Position numbers and translations under genes: made by a program. Below, piece by piece: positions 1 to 7,694 of a DNA stretch of 64,000 bases. Source of the DNA: Planctomycetota bacterium (GTDB lineage Bacteria; Planctomycetota; Phycisphaerae; Phycisphaerales; SM1A02); assembly GCA_022574595.1 (NCBI GenBank), contig JACZRS010000019.1:1-64000 (forward strand), in the 5' to 3' direction. The first letter of the stretch is position 1. Each line of letters opens with the position of its first letter. Under the pieces are notes generated by a model. The model was not told the DNA's origin, ran no database searches, and saw nothing but the letters and a program-made list of their open reading frames with translations.

Positions 1-155
1 CTGATCGCGACGGACCAGCCGAACTGGTCCAACGTATCGCCGTCGTTGGGTAGGAGCTTGGCAAGTTGATCACCGAGGTCGGCGTAGGCCGGGGCGGTGC
101 TCAGGACGGTTGCTACTGCCGCTAACGATCCTGCTGTCATTCTGCTGTACTTCAT
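1..155 (-). CDS. Secreted FG-GAP-like repeat protein, N-terminus only (partial)
   Basis: The reading frame starts at the ATG whose first base is 155 and runs off the left edge, giving 51 codons. AAGGAGACGG lies directly upstream as a strong ribosome binding site. Residues 1 to about 25 form a signal peptide (MKYSRMTAGSLAAVATVL, ending APAYA). The mature part starts ADLGDQLAKLLPND and continues into DQFGWSVAI, which resembles the first blade of secreted FG-GAP/integrin-like repeat proteins. It follows the M56 gene on the same strand by 22 bp, so the two may be cotranscribed. Its substrate or partner cannot be read from this fragment. Confidence 0.7.
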   Translation of the reverse strand, partial: MKYSRMTAGSLAAVATVLSTAPAYADLGDQLAKLLPNDGDTLDQFGWSVAI

Positions 156-177
156 TATTCCGTCTCCTTATTGTGAA

Positions 178-3087
178 CTAGGGCAGGAAGTTCTCCATGA
201 CCCAGAGTTCCGAGTTTTTTTGGAAAGTAGTGAATGCGATGCGCTTGCCATCGGGATGCATGGTTGCGCGACGTAATCCGGGGATATTCGGGCCGATCTG
301 CTGTTGTTCGCCGGTCTGAACATTGACGCGCCAGATTTCGCGGGTGCGCTTGGAGAAGAGCAGGTGTTTGCCATCGGGCGTCCAGGTGGCAAATCTCCGG
401 CCATATTCAGTCTGTTCTGCCTTGTCCAGATGCACCACTTCGCGCGGTTCGCCACCGTCGGCCGATATCACGAAAATGGAGTCTTTGCCTTGATCATGAA
501 ATGCGAGCCAGTTGCCGTCCGGCGAGAGATCGAGCCCTTGCATGTTGTTCTTTGATTGATAGATTTGGGTTTCATCTCCGGTCGCCAAGTCGCGGCGAAC
601 GAGTGAACGCCGTCCCTGCTGGAAGTAGACCGCCTTGCCGTCCGGGGTCGGCAGCGGATTTCGCACATTGTTGCGTGCTATGACAAGCTGGGCGGCGCTG
701 GTTGTGAGATCGACGCGAAAGATGCCGTGCTCACCACTGAGACTTTCACCAGCCACGAACAGCGCCTTGCCGTCCGGTGACCATTGCACAGGTCCGACAT
801 TCCAGGCCGGTCCAAACCTCAGACGCGGCGACGGCTCGATGATGCGCTCGGCGCCGGTTTCGGGTGAATAGATTGCGAACACTGAGCTCTCAGCTTCATC
901 TTTCGATCGCGCTTTGTAGGCAAGCGATTTGCCGTCCGGAGACCAGTCACTGGATGATGTCGAATGCACAAACCGTGAACTGGCGTACAGAGGCGTTGAT
1001 TGAAAATCGATGTCGTTCTCGTCCAACGTGGCGACAAAGACGTTCCTTGACCCCGTTCGCTTACCGAAGTAGTACGAGCCATCGGCTGCGAAACCAACAG
1101 GCTCGCCTGCAAAGTCACTTTTCAGCAGAACCGGTGACCCAACAGGACGTCCGTTAGAGACCTCGATCATCCACAGGCTGCGCACCGATGTGCGGTCACT
1201 TGCAAAGAGTATGCCTTTGCCATTTGGCATCCAGCCCAAAAACTCGTCGTGGGCTGGATGCTGCACAACAGCGATCTCCCGACCGGACTTTAGTTCGATG
1301 ATGAATATGTCCTTTGGCTCTCTTGTTTCGGTTGGTGAGAAGTCAAACGCAACATGCTTGCCGTCAGGGGAGTAGCCAGCCATCCGCGGCGAGCGCGCAC
1401 CTTTCCATTCCTTGAGCGTAGTCACCGAACCGTCGTTTACGGAGACAATCGCTAACTTGCTGGGTGTGTCTGTGCTTATACGGAATTGTTCGAGGGTGAA
1501 ATACACCAAAAGGTTTTTGCCATCCGGCGCCCAATCGAACGGTCGTGACCACGGCGCGTTTTTGTCCTGATGCAGGACGCGCAAGTTCGATCCGTCTATG
1601 TCACTAACGCGCAGTGTGAAGATATTCTCACCAGACTCTTCGACGAACCAGTGGTATGCAATCTGCTTTCCGTCCGGCGAAATGACCGATTCCTCAGCCC
1701 ATCCGCTTAAAGTCGCCCACGATGTGTTATTGGTGACCAATCGGTTTACACCAGTTTTAAGATCTCGAATGGCAAGGTTGCCGGCCGTCCAATCCACGAA
1801 AGAGATATACCGGCCGTCCCGTGACACACCACTGGGATACACATTTGCATTATCATCCACCTTCCAAATATGACGTACCGACATGCCTGAAGCGTGATCA
1901 TCAAAAGATGCTTTGGGAGAAGCCGGAGTTAGGGGCATGGAAGCTGCCAACACGAGCGAACCGAGTACCAGAATGGTTGTCATGGCAATTACTCCAACTG
2001 ACAGATGACGCAACTGATCTGTGCGTGGTGAGAGAATGGCTTCGATGCGCCTAAGCAAAGCGCTCTTAGAGAACACAATGCCGACTGCTAATTCTGTTTG
2101 GAACATTCGATGGGTCAGTTGCTCGGTGAGGCGAGTCAACATCTTGGCATAGGGGAGTGGCGCGTTGGTTGCTTCAAGCACGATGTTGTCAGCAGCCTCC
2201 TCAGCCAGTGCTGCGATTTCACGTGCAGCCAACCACACCAGCGGGTGAAAGAAGAAGATTGCTCGGATGATCGACGCGAGATTAAGCACCAGCGGATCGT
2301 GGCGTTTGATATGTGCCAGTTCATGTAGCGCGATTGTGCGCAGCTCCTCAGCAGAAAGTTCATCAGTGAACCCATGTGGGAGCGCAATTACTGGATGGAA
2401 TGTGAGATAGGTCAGCGGCGCATGTAGATTGTCGATCTCAACGATTACGCAGCCGCCTTTTAGGCCTATTTGCTTGCGTGCTGCCTCGAATACTTCTGTA
2501 ATGCGGGGATCGGTGACAATTTGGCCCTGACGCGTGTATCGACGAAGGCGCAGTCGACCCAGGCTTACAAGACCAAGCAGGATTACTAAGCCGCCTGCAT
2601 AGACACTCCACGCTATTGCCCACGGATGAGCCGAGCGAGTCTCCTCGGATAGGGTATATGTTTGTGGGTTCTGTAGCTGCGTTGGAGCAGCGGTTTGTAG
2701 TGCATCCGATTTTGCTTCGATAGGATTCTGCGCAGAACTAGAAACCGGCAAGTCATCCGTTTCTTGCTCTTTGGAGGATGTAATTAGATCCAATGGCAAC
2801 TGGGTTGGCTCAACTGATACCGTTACATAAGCTGGGATAATCGGTATGTGAAGTTGTGGTGAACCGGTTTGTGACGCTAGCCAGGTGAGAGCAGGGATTA
2901 GAGGCGTTAATAATAAAGCTGATGCCCACACTCGATGTCGAAGTGCTGCTGAGCGCCGGCGCAAGGCATAGACTAGTAGTGCTGCTGCGCCAAGTAGGAT
3001 CGACGACTGCCAGAGTATTGACAGCATTATTCTTATTGCATCGAAGCCAATTGCATCTAGTTGGTCCCATGAGGTTGAGGCGATCAT
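178..3087 (-). CDS. BlaR1-like M56 zinc peptidase fused to a TolB/PD40 beta-propeller
   Basis: The 969-residue protein begins with hydrophobic segments (about 20-42, 50-70 and 157-178) as in BlaR1/MecR1 membrane proteases. The zinc motif HELAH is at residues 255-259, with a downstream EEAAD (about 296-300) likely carrying the third ligand. After a last membrane segment near residue 370 the usual penicillin-binding sensor is missing. Residues about 400-969 instead hold many PD40/TolB-type blades with SPDGK and TPDGK signatures, probably outside the cytoplasmic membrane. The start codon overlaps the stop of the BlaI-like gene by 4 bp (ATGA), so the two are translationally coupled. By analogy with BlaR1, the protease would inactivate the repressor when the propeller domain senses something. 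The ligand is unknown. Confidence 0.85.
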   Translation of the reverse strand: MIASTSWDQLDAIGFDAIRIMLSILWQSSILLGAAALLVYALRRRSAALRHRVWASALLLTPLIPALTWLASQTGSPQLHIPIIPAYVTVSVEPTQLPLDLITSSKEQETDDLPVSSSAQNPIEAKSDALQTAAPTQLQNPQTYTLSEETRSAHPWAIAWSVYAGGLVILLGLVSLGRLRLRRYTRQGQIVTDPRITEVFEAARKQIGLKGGCVIVEIDNLHAPLTYLTFHPVIALPHGFTDELSAEELRTIALHELAHIKRHDPLVLNLASIIRAIFFFHPLVWLAAREIAALAEEAADNIVLEATNAPLPYAKMLTRLTEQLTHRMFQTELAVGIVFSKSALLRRIEAILSPRTDQLRHLSVGVIAMTTILVLGSLVLAASMPLTPASPKASFDDHASGMSVRHIWKVDDNANVYPSGVSRDGRYISFVDWTAGNLAIRDLKTGVNRLVTNNTSWATLSGWAEESVISPDGKQIAYHWFVEESGENIFTLRVSDIDGSNLRVLHQDKNAPWSRPFDWAPDGKNLLVYFTLEQFRISTDTPSKLAIVSVNDGSVTTLKEWKGARSPRMAGYSPDGKHVAFDFSPTETREPKDIFIIELKSGREIAVVQHPAHDEFLGWMPNGKGILFASDRTSVRSLWMIEVSNGRPVGSPVLLKSDFAGEPVGFAADGSYYFGKRTGSRNVFVATLDENDIDFQSTPLYASSRFVHSTSSSDWSPDGKSLAYKARSKDEAESSVFAIYSPETGAERIIEPSPRLRFGPAWNVGPVQWSPDGKALFVAGESLSGEHGIFRVDLTTSAAQLVIARNNVRNPLPTPDGKAVYFQQGRRSLVRRDLATGDETQIYQSKNNMQGLDLSPDGNWLAFHDQGKDSIFVISADGGEPREVVHLDKAEQTEYGRRFATWTPDGKHLLFSKRTREIWRVNVQTGEQQQIGPNIPGLRRATMHPDGKRIAFTTFQKNSELWVMENFLP

Positions 3088-3479
3088 TGTTGTTCCTCCT
3101 TCTCGTGCTTGGCTATGAGGTTCTTGATAGCTTCGAGGTCTTGCTCTTTGATGTTTTTGCTATCAAAGAGTGCTGCGACCATTAACGATGCTGATCCATC
3201 AAATGCGCGTTTAAGCAGATCCTGAACCATCGTGCGATCAGCCTGGCCTTTTTGTGCTGTTGGCTTATATAGAAAAGCACGGCCATCGCGTCTGCGAGTT
3301 AAGTGACCCTTCTCAACAAGTATGGAGAGGATCTTTCGGATCGAGCCATCGGTTAGGTGCCTGCCGCGCTCTTTGAGAACTTCGAGAATGTGGTCAGTGC
3401 TGACCTCGCCAGCCTTCCATATGACCTGCATGAACTCGAGTTCCACTTCTGTAAACGTTAATGATTTTCGCCGACCCAT
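3084..3479 (-). CDS. BlaI/MecI-family transcriptional repressor
   Basis: This 131-residue protein has the typical BlaI layout. A winged helix covers residues about 5-75 (LTFTEVELEFMQVIWKAGE, then VLKERGRHLTDGSIRKILSILVEKGHL), followed by a helical dimerisation tail. BlaI-family repressors bind palindromes as dimers and are cut by the partner M56 protease; the cleavage site cannot be assigned here. GGAG lies 9-12 bp upstream of the ATG. Upstream are a near-consensus promoter and two copies of the same palindrome, so autorepression is likely. The gene is first in the unit, followed by the M56-propeller fusion. Confidence 0.9.
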   Translation of the reverse strand: MGRRKSLTFTEVELEFMQVIWKAGEVSTDHILEVLKERGRHLTDGSIRKILSILVEKGHLTRRRDGRAFLYKPTAQKGQADRTMVQDLLKRAFDGSASLMVAALFDSKNIKEQDLEAIKNLIAKHEKEEQQ

Positions 3480-3519
3480 GATCGAATCTCCGTTATCGAA
3501 TTGATCAAATATCCATTAC

Positions 3520-3589
3520 CGAGAATACCTTCTCGGATAATGGCGGGGCTACGGCAGAATGTCAAGAGTAAAGCGAGAATTTATTCTCG
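3520..3589 (-). promoter_or_regulatory. BlaI operon promoter flanked by two identical-core operators
   Basis: On the minus strand TTGACA (3565-3560) is followed after 17 bp by CATTAT (3542-3537), a perfect -35 and a 4/6 match to the -10 box. Two palindromes share the core CGAGAA-N4-TTCTCG. One is at 3520-3535, just downstream of the -10 box at the expected start site; the other is at 3574-3589, just upstream of the -35 box. Their centres are 54 bp apart, close to five helical turns. This fits dimer binding on both sides of RNA polymerase by the BlaI-like product. The operator assignment is inferred from symmetry and position. Confidence 0.75.
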
Positions 3590-3828
3590 GAAAGTGCAAA
3601 AAAACAGTGAGGCAGCTGCCATGATTCACAATTAACCCCCTTAAATCACTGATAAACATGGATTTACATGCATTTTGATGGTTTTTGCTAAGCGGCGAAA
3701 ATAGCCATCGAAAACCTTCATAAAAACCCCGGGGCGCTCCTACCAAGATCCCTTTTCCTGATTCTCTTGCCGTATAAGATTGATATTATTATTCCGGTCT
3801 AGGTTTAGTGATTGGAGATCTAGCCTCG

Positions 3829-4755
3829 ATGCCTAACATGATGAAGCACGTATTTACACGCTTGATTGATTGCTTGGCTTTAGTGCTTTTGAGTCCTGCT
3901 TGCAATGCTGCCGAAACCCTGCGTGTCACGGTAACTGCAGAGCATCGCGAGATTGCTTTACTGGAAGCATTGCCAGTGACTGTTAAATTCGAGAATGTGA
4001 GCCAATCTCCAGTCCAACTACGCGGAAATATTTTCTCTGAAGATCAGTATGGATTGCTAGTTGTCAAACGAAAAGGCGATCCAGAGATTGTGCTCCATAG
4101 CCCAGCATACAATGGAGTTTCTCCATATCCAGTCATACACACAATCGATCCGGGCAAATCGTATTCAACTAGTTTCACTATAAGTTGCATTTTTCACACA
4201 AGGCGTAATACGTCCATCTTCGACAAGGCGGGACGATATCAATTGTGGGTTGAGTATTATGATGGTGAGATTACGGCAAAGAGTAAACCCATTAGCTTCA
4301 ACGTTGTGAGGCCGCCTGCAACTGAAGAAAAAGCATTGAAGCTGGTTAAGGCACTTGAGTTTCCGGTTGGACTTTATGAACCGGATCTCATCCCCTACGA
4401 GCACACGGCTAAGGTTCATGCCGCACTCGAAGAGATTGCCTCGGACAAAGATTCAGTTATCTATGCCAACTACGCCAGAGCATCGCTGGCATGGCGGCAT
4501 ATTATGGGAGCGCTCAGATCTTACACTTATCCCAAAAGGTATGATCTACAGGAAGAGATCGCTGAGGCCGAGCGATTATTGGCGGCGATTAAAAACAACA
4601 AATTCACGCTTTCAAAGAAGGTGAAAGAATTGCGCAAACAATTCAAAAAACTGAAAGCGAATGCCCAACCTCAGCAGGATAATAAAAAGAGCGATGGCAG
4701 CGGTAATGCTGATGGAGAAGGTTCAAATAAGCGTGATGATCTTAAAGATGGATAA
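3829..4755 (+). CDS. Secreted protein of unknown function with Ig-like N-terminal half
   Basis: The ATG at 3829 is preferred over an upstream in-frame GTG because GGAG ends 11 bp before it. The product has 308 residues. A signal peptide (MMKHVFTRLIDCLALVLLSP, ending in CNAA) is followed by a region of beta-strand character up to about residue 165 that resembles an Ig-like fold (LPVTVKFENVSQSPVQLRGN). The C-terminal part is helical and strongly charged, ending in a Lys/Asp/Gly-rich tail. I do not recognise the family. A terminator-like hairpin follows the stop codon directly. Confidence 0.65.
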   Translation: MPNMMKHVFTRLIDCLALVLLSPACNAAETLRVTVTAEHREIALLEALPVTVKFENVSQSPVQLRGNIFSEDQYGLLVVKRKGDPEIVLHSPAYNGVSPYPVIHTIDPGKSYSTSFTISCIFHTRRNTSIFDKAGRYQLWVEYYDGEITAKSKPISFNVVRPPATEEKALKLVKALEFPVGLYEPDLIPYEHTAKVHAALEEIASDKDSVIYANYARASLAWRHIMGALRSYTYPKRYDLQEEIAEAERLLAAIKNNKFTLSKKVKELRKQFKKLKANAQPQQDNKKSDGSGNADGEGSNKRDDLKDG

Positions 4756-4951
4756 AAAACAACGGGGCGCTCCCACCAAGCGCCCCGTGCTTGTTTCTCG
4801 CGTCCTTGCGAGATGTTTTCATCCTTGACTCAGAACAGCCTGTAGTTAGCAGGCCGTTTGAGATAGATAGTTACGATGCTTCAGCTCGTGGATGCGTTGA
4901 CCGGTCAGGCGTGTATATACCTGTGTAGTTGAAAGTGACTGGTGGCCGAAC
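4754..4951 (-). repeat. Copy A of the xer 3'-end repeat (decayed)
   Basis: This stretch matches 6184-6414 in the same orientation over nearly its whole length. It includes a terminator-like hairpin (ACGGGGCGCT/AGCGCCCCGT, 4762-4788), a small hairpin CTCGC-N6-GCGAG, a third hairpin at 4835-4857, and the last codons of the recombinase gene. Relative to copy B it lacks about 26 bp within the end of the coding part. Together the copies bracket the gene at 5022-6158. Confidence 0.85.
4762..4788 (-). terminator. Terminator hairpin of the xer relic
   Basis: A perfect 10-bp stem (ACGGGGCGCT with AGCGCCCCGT) encloses a 7-base loop. On the minus strand it is followed by TGTTTTTTAT, giving an intrinsic terminator. 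It is the same hairpin that ends the intact recombinase gene. On the plus strand it lies just after the stop of the 3829-4755 gene and may act there more weakly. Confidence 0.75.
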
Positions 4952-4959
4952 GAGGATAT
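4846..4959 (-). pseudogene. Relic of the C-terminus of a Xer-type tyrosine recombinase
   Basis: Translation on the minus strand gives FGHQSLSTTQVYTRLTGQR, matching the box around the catalytic histidine and tyrosine of the intact recombinase (GHQSLSTTQVYTHLTVQR). No other recombinase sequence survives upstream, and a deletion has changed the downstream frame. Over the 18 codons from Gly-His-Gln to the Arg of QR, 9 of 11 base differences lie at third codon positions. The source was therefore a separately evolving functional homologue rather than a recent copy. Confidence 0.8.
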
Positions 4960-5021
4960 TATTAACTGGTGGTTATACGAGCCTGTGAACTGAACCTTCC
5001 TGAGATTTGAGGATACCAGAT

Positions 5022-6158
5022 ATGAACGCACTAAAAAGTTCCACTTTACAAGTTGTGATGGTTGTTGCTATTAGCATCATCACGGTCAATAGTTCTTCAC
5101 AAGCACAAGAGATTAGTCCGCAACTGATTGTTATTGCTGAGACAATGGTGCCAGCAACCGGCGATGCATACATTAGTCTGCGGGACCAGGCGCTGGCGCT
5201 TCCTGCGGAGGAAGTTGAGGCACTGATTACCTACTTGCGTGGTGATAAATTGCAGGTCGAGAAGCGCTTTCTCGGATCTGTTCTGCAAATTCGTTCAATA
5301 GAGACGGCGTTAACAGAACAGTTTGAGGAAAATCTTGCCTATATGATTGCGAAACCTCATCCTACTCGCCATCCGGATCACAAGAGGTATTCCTCACGTG
5401 TGTCGTCCAAACCGAGTAATGAGGACATACTGCACTTCGAGGCTGTGCTGAAGTTTGACATGCCGCTAGGCGCAAAGGGGAGCATTCTCAGCAGACTGCG
5501 CACCGGCAGCCGTCTGCACAGACGCAACATCGAGCCTTTCCTTCTCATCATCCGATCGAATTTTAACGCGGGCATAATAGAGCGCACTGGCGCGGCGCTT
5601 GGCCGCACGGCAGCTGTGTTTCCAGATGATCGGGTGATCCCTGCGCTTGTCGCAGCATACAAGAACCTACGGCTTGCTGAACCCGCGCCGAGCGCAATTG
5701 GTCGTGGGGCTCCGATCTTATCCGGGATCGGCAAGATCGGCACCCAAGAGGCTCTCGAGACCCTCGAGTCGCTCATGGATTTCGAACATCAGCTCATGCC
5801 TAAGCACGGTTTGGCACCGTGGGATGATGCCGACCAATTTGGCATCATGGACGAGCACTGGCGAGTCGTGCGCGCCCACTCTAAAGCCCAGCGACAAGCC
5901 AGGCAGGCCAACTTCGAATGGAGCGAAGAAGACGAGCAAGGCTACCAGGACCAGCTTTCGGCAGTACGTCGACGTCTTCAGGTGCGCTTGCTTTGGGAGC
6001 GCCTGTTCGACAGCCGTGCCGAACTTCAGGCCAAGCTCTCCGGCCAGGAATACGACGGCAAGGAAAAATACCGCAAGGCTCTGGAACGATTCCGCAAACA
6101 GTATCCAGCGAAGAATCACCCGAAGAACAACAAGGAGGATGACACGGATAACCCCTAA
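5022..6158 (+). CDS. Secreted protein of unknown function, HEAT-like helical
   Basis: The ATG at 5022 is chosen over an upstream TTG because GAGG lies 9 bp before it. The 378-residue product starts with a signal peptide (MNALKSSTLQVVMVVAISII, ending near SSSQAQ). A middle part of about residues 170-260 is helical and reminiscent of HEAT-like repeats (FPDDRVIPALVAAYKNL; GIGKIGTQEALETLESL). The tail is long and charged (KEKYRKALERFRKQYP). The family is not recognised. The gene sits exactly between the two direct copies of the recombinase 3' end, which suggests arrival or retention by recombination there. Confidence 0.65.
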   Translation: MNALKSSTLQVVMVVAISIITVNSSSQAQEISPQLIVIAETMVPATGDAYISLRDQALALPAEEVEALITYLRGDKLQVEKRFLGSVLQIRSIETALTEQFEENLAYMIAKPHPTRHPDHKRYSSRVSSKPSNEDILHFEAVLKFDMPLGAKGSILSRLRTGSRLHRRNIEPFLLIIRSNFNAGIIERTGAALGRTAAVFPDDRVIPALVAAYKNLRLAEPAPSAIGRGAPILSGIGKIGTQEALETLESLMDFEHQLMPKHGLAPWDDADQFGIMDEHWRVVRAHSKAQRQARQANFEWSEEDEQGYQDQLSAVRRRLQVRLLWERLFDSRAELQAKLSGQEYDGKEKYRKALERFRKQYPAKNHPKNNKEDDTDNP

Positions 6159-6183
6159 TTGTGAGCTAATACTATAACTATAT

Positions 6184-6414
6184 TAAAAAAAACAACGGGG
6201 CGCTCCCACCAAGCGCCCCGTGCATATTTCCTCGCGTCCTTGCGAGAGTTTTTCGTCCTTGACTCATAACAGCTTGCGTTAAGCAAGCTGTTTGAGGAGA
6301 GTTGTTACTTTACGATGCTTCTGCTCGTGGATGTGTATCGTCATAGACATCACGCATTCGCTGAACGGTAAGGTGTGTATAGACCTGGGTTGTTGAAAGC
6401 GATTGATGGCCGAG
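6184..6414 (-). repeat. Copy B of the xer 3'-end repeat (intact gene end)
   Basis: This is the 3' end of the intact recombinase gene with its downstream hairpins. The third hairpin (6269-6291, ACAGCTTGC/GCAAGCTGT) corresponds to 4835-4857 in copy A. One T-A pair here is C-G in copy A, a compensatory change, while another pair is broken in copy A. Confidence 0.85.
6195..6221 (-). terminator. Intrinsic terminator of the xer recombinase gene
   Basis: The stem ACGGGGCGCT/AGCGCCCCGT with loop CCCACCA is followed on the minus strand by TGTTTTTTTT. It lies about 90 bp past the recombinase stop. It may also stop plus-strand transcription from the 5022-6158 gene, though the T-run on that side is poor. 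Confidence 0.8.
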
Positions 6415-7353
6415 CAATTCCTGGACAGATCGCAAATCAGCGCCGTTATCCAACAGGTGAGTTGCGAAACTGTGGCGAAGGGTGTGTGGGCTGATGGCTG
6501 GATCGAGCCCGGCTTCGGTTAAATATTTGCTGACCTTGCGGCGGACGGAGCGTGTTGAGAGTCGTCCGCCGTGCTTATTGATAAATAGTGGTGCGTTGGG
6601 ATCGCGTGGTTGTCCTGTAGCTTGCAATTGGTGATCCAGCATTGCAGCGTAGTGGCTGATTGCAGCTAGAGCGTGTGAGCCTAGGGGAACGATTCGTTCC
6701 TTCTTGCCTTTACCTCGGATGATGAGTGATTGTCCTGCATCATCGACATCGCCGCGATTGATGCCGACCAATTCGCTAACGCGTATACCGGTTGAGTAAA
6801 GGGTTTCGAGGATTGCACGGTCACGCGCGCCTAGTAGTGTTTTATCATCAGGAGCTGCGAGAAGTCTTTCGACTTGTTCGACATCAATGGCTTTAGGCAG
6901 ACGTTTAGCTTGCTTGGGTGTGCGGATCATAAGCATTGGGTTATTGGAGATAACTCCTTGCTTTTCCAGCCAACGATAGAATGATCGAAGTGTAGCGATC
7001 TTGCGAGCCATTGTTGCCGGCGAGTAGTTTTGTTCTGATAAGTTTTCCAGGAATTTTCGAATCGCATTAACATCTGCATCGAGCATTGCAGCGGTAATGG
7101 TTGAAGCTCCGAGAGTTGCCACGATATGTTCGCTATTAGCACCCTCGCTTTGGCGTTTGATTCTTGAGCGCAGAGCATCAGCTTCTTGCTGTTCGTTAAT
7201 GTGTATATTGAGTGACTCTCCCAGGAACTCAATATACTGTCGAAGATCGACGCCATAACAACGAGCGGTGTATGGGCTGAAGTGTCGGTCATCGAGCAAG
7301 TAGCTAAGGAAATCTTTGATGACTTGCAGTTTAGGTTCGGCGGCTTTGTTCAT
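6310..7353 (-). CDS. Tyrosine recombinase, XerC/XerD family
   Basis: Xer recombinases resolve chromosome dimers at dif; relatives move cassettes and elements. The 347-residue protein has an N-terminal SAM-like core-binding domain (about 8-130) and a C-terminal catalytic domain. Catalytic residues are all visible: R191 (STGIRVSEL), a lysine in GKGKK (about 215-218), H290 and R293 (SPHTLRHSFATHLL), H316 (LLGHQSLS) and the nucleophile Y325 (TTQVYT). It is about 50 residues longer than E. coli XerC/D because of an insertion around residues 52-92. Which of XerC or XerD it corresponds to cannot be decided here. A relic of a second homologue's 3' end lies downstream. Confidence 0.9.
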   Translation of the reverse strand: MNKAAEPKLQVIKDFLSYLLDDRHFSPYTARCYGVDLRQYIEFLGESLNIHINEQQEADALRSRIKRQSEGANSEHIVATLGASTITAAMLDADVNAIRKFLENLSEQNYSPATMARKIATLRSFYRWLEKQGVISNNPMLMIRTPKQAKRLPKAIDVEQVERLLAAPDDKTLLGARDRAILETLYSTGIRVSELVGINRGDVDDAGQSLIIRGKGKKERIVPLGSHALAAISHYAAMLDHQLQATGQPRDPNAPLFINKHGGRLSTRSVRRKVSKYLTEAGLDPAISPHTLRHSFATHLLDNGADLRSVQELLGHQSLSTTQVYTHLTVQRMRDVYDDTHPRAEAS

Positions 7354-7409
7354 GTCTCTAACCTTGATTGGAATAATCGGTCAATTTCTTGTTGATCCCT
7401 TATCTATCC

Positions 7410-7652
7410 TTAGGACTGCACCTTCGGCGAATCATGCGTGGGGTGTGCCCTTCGACCGAGGTGGTGACAAACCACGGCCGCATCTAACCAACCAAAAGGA
7501 CAATCTTCATTTCGCGCCAGTTCAGCGACATGCTCAATAAGTGCATGCTCTGAGCCTTGATCCCATTGGAAGCCCCAGCGCTGGCCGGCTCTTTCCAATA
7601 CGAGTCTTGGTGGATCTTCCTGAACTTGGATGGCGACGATAGTGTCGAACAT
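7410..7652 (-). CDS. Small hypothetical protein (80 residues)
   Basis: The ATG at 7652 is preceded by GAGG at a suitable distance. The product (MFDTIVAIQVQEDPPRLVLE, later WDQGSEHALIEHVAELARN) has normal mixed composition, no signal peptide and no membrane segment. It lies in a same-strand series between the lipoprotein gene and the recombinase gene, 56 bp before the latter. I do not recognise a family. The reading of it as a gene rests on its position, ribosome binding site and protein-like sequence. Confidence 0.55.
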   Translation of the reverse strand: MFDTIVAIQVQEDPPRLVLERAGQRWGFQWDQGSEHALIEHVAELARNEDCPFGWLDAAVVCHHLGRRAHPTHDSPKVQS

Positions 7653-7694
7653 TAGTGGTCCTCGGCTGATTTGCGCCGACGACCAACATGGTCG

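Noticed and set aside
3549-3746. 65-codon frame upstream of the BlaI-like gene
   Set aside because: It overlaps the operator and promoter region and lacks a ribosome binding site.
3724-3750. Third copy of the xer terminator hairpin
   Set aside because: CCGGGGCGCTCCTACCAAGA resembles the left half of the hairpin, but the right arm is missing, so relation to the repeat is uncertain.
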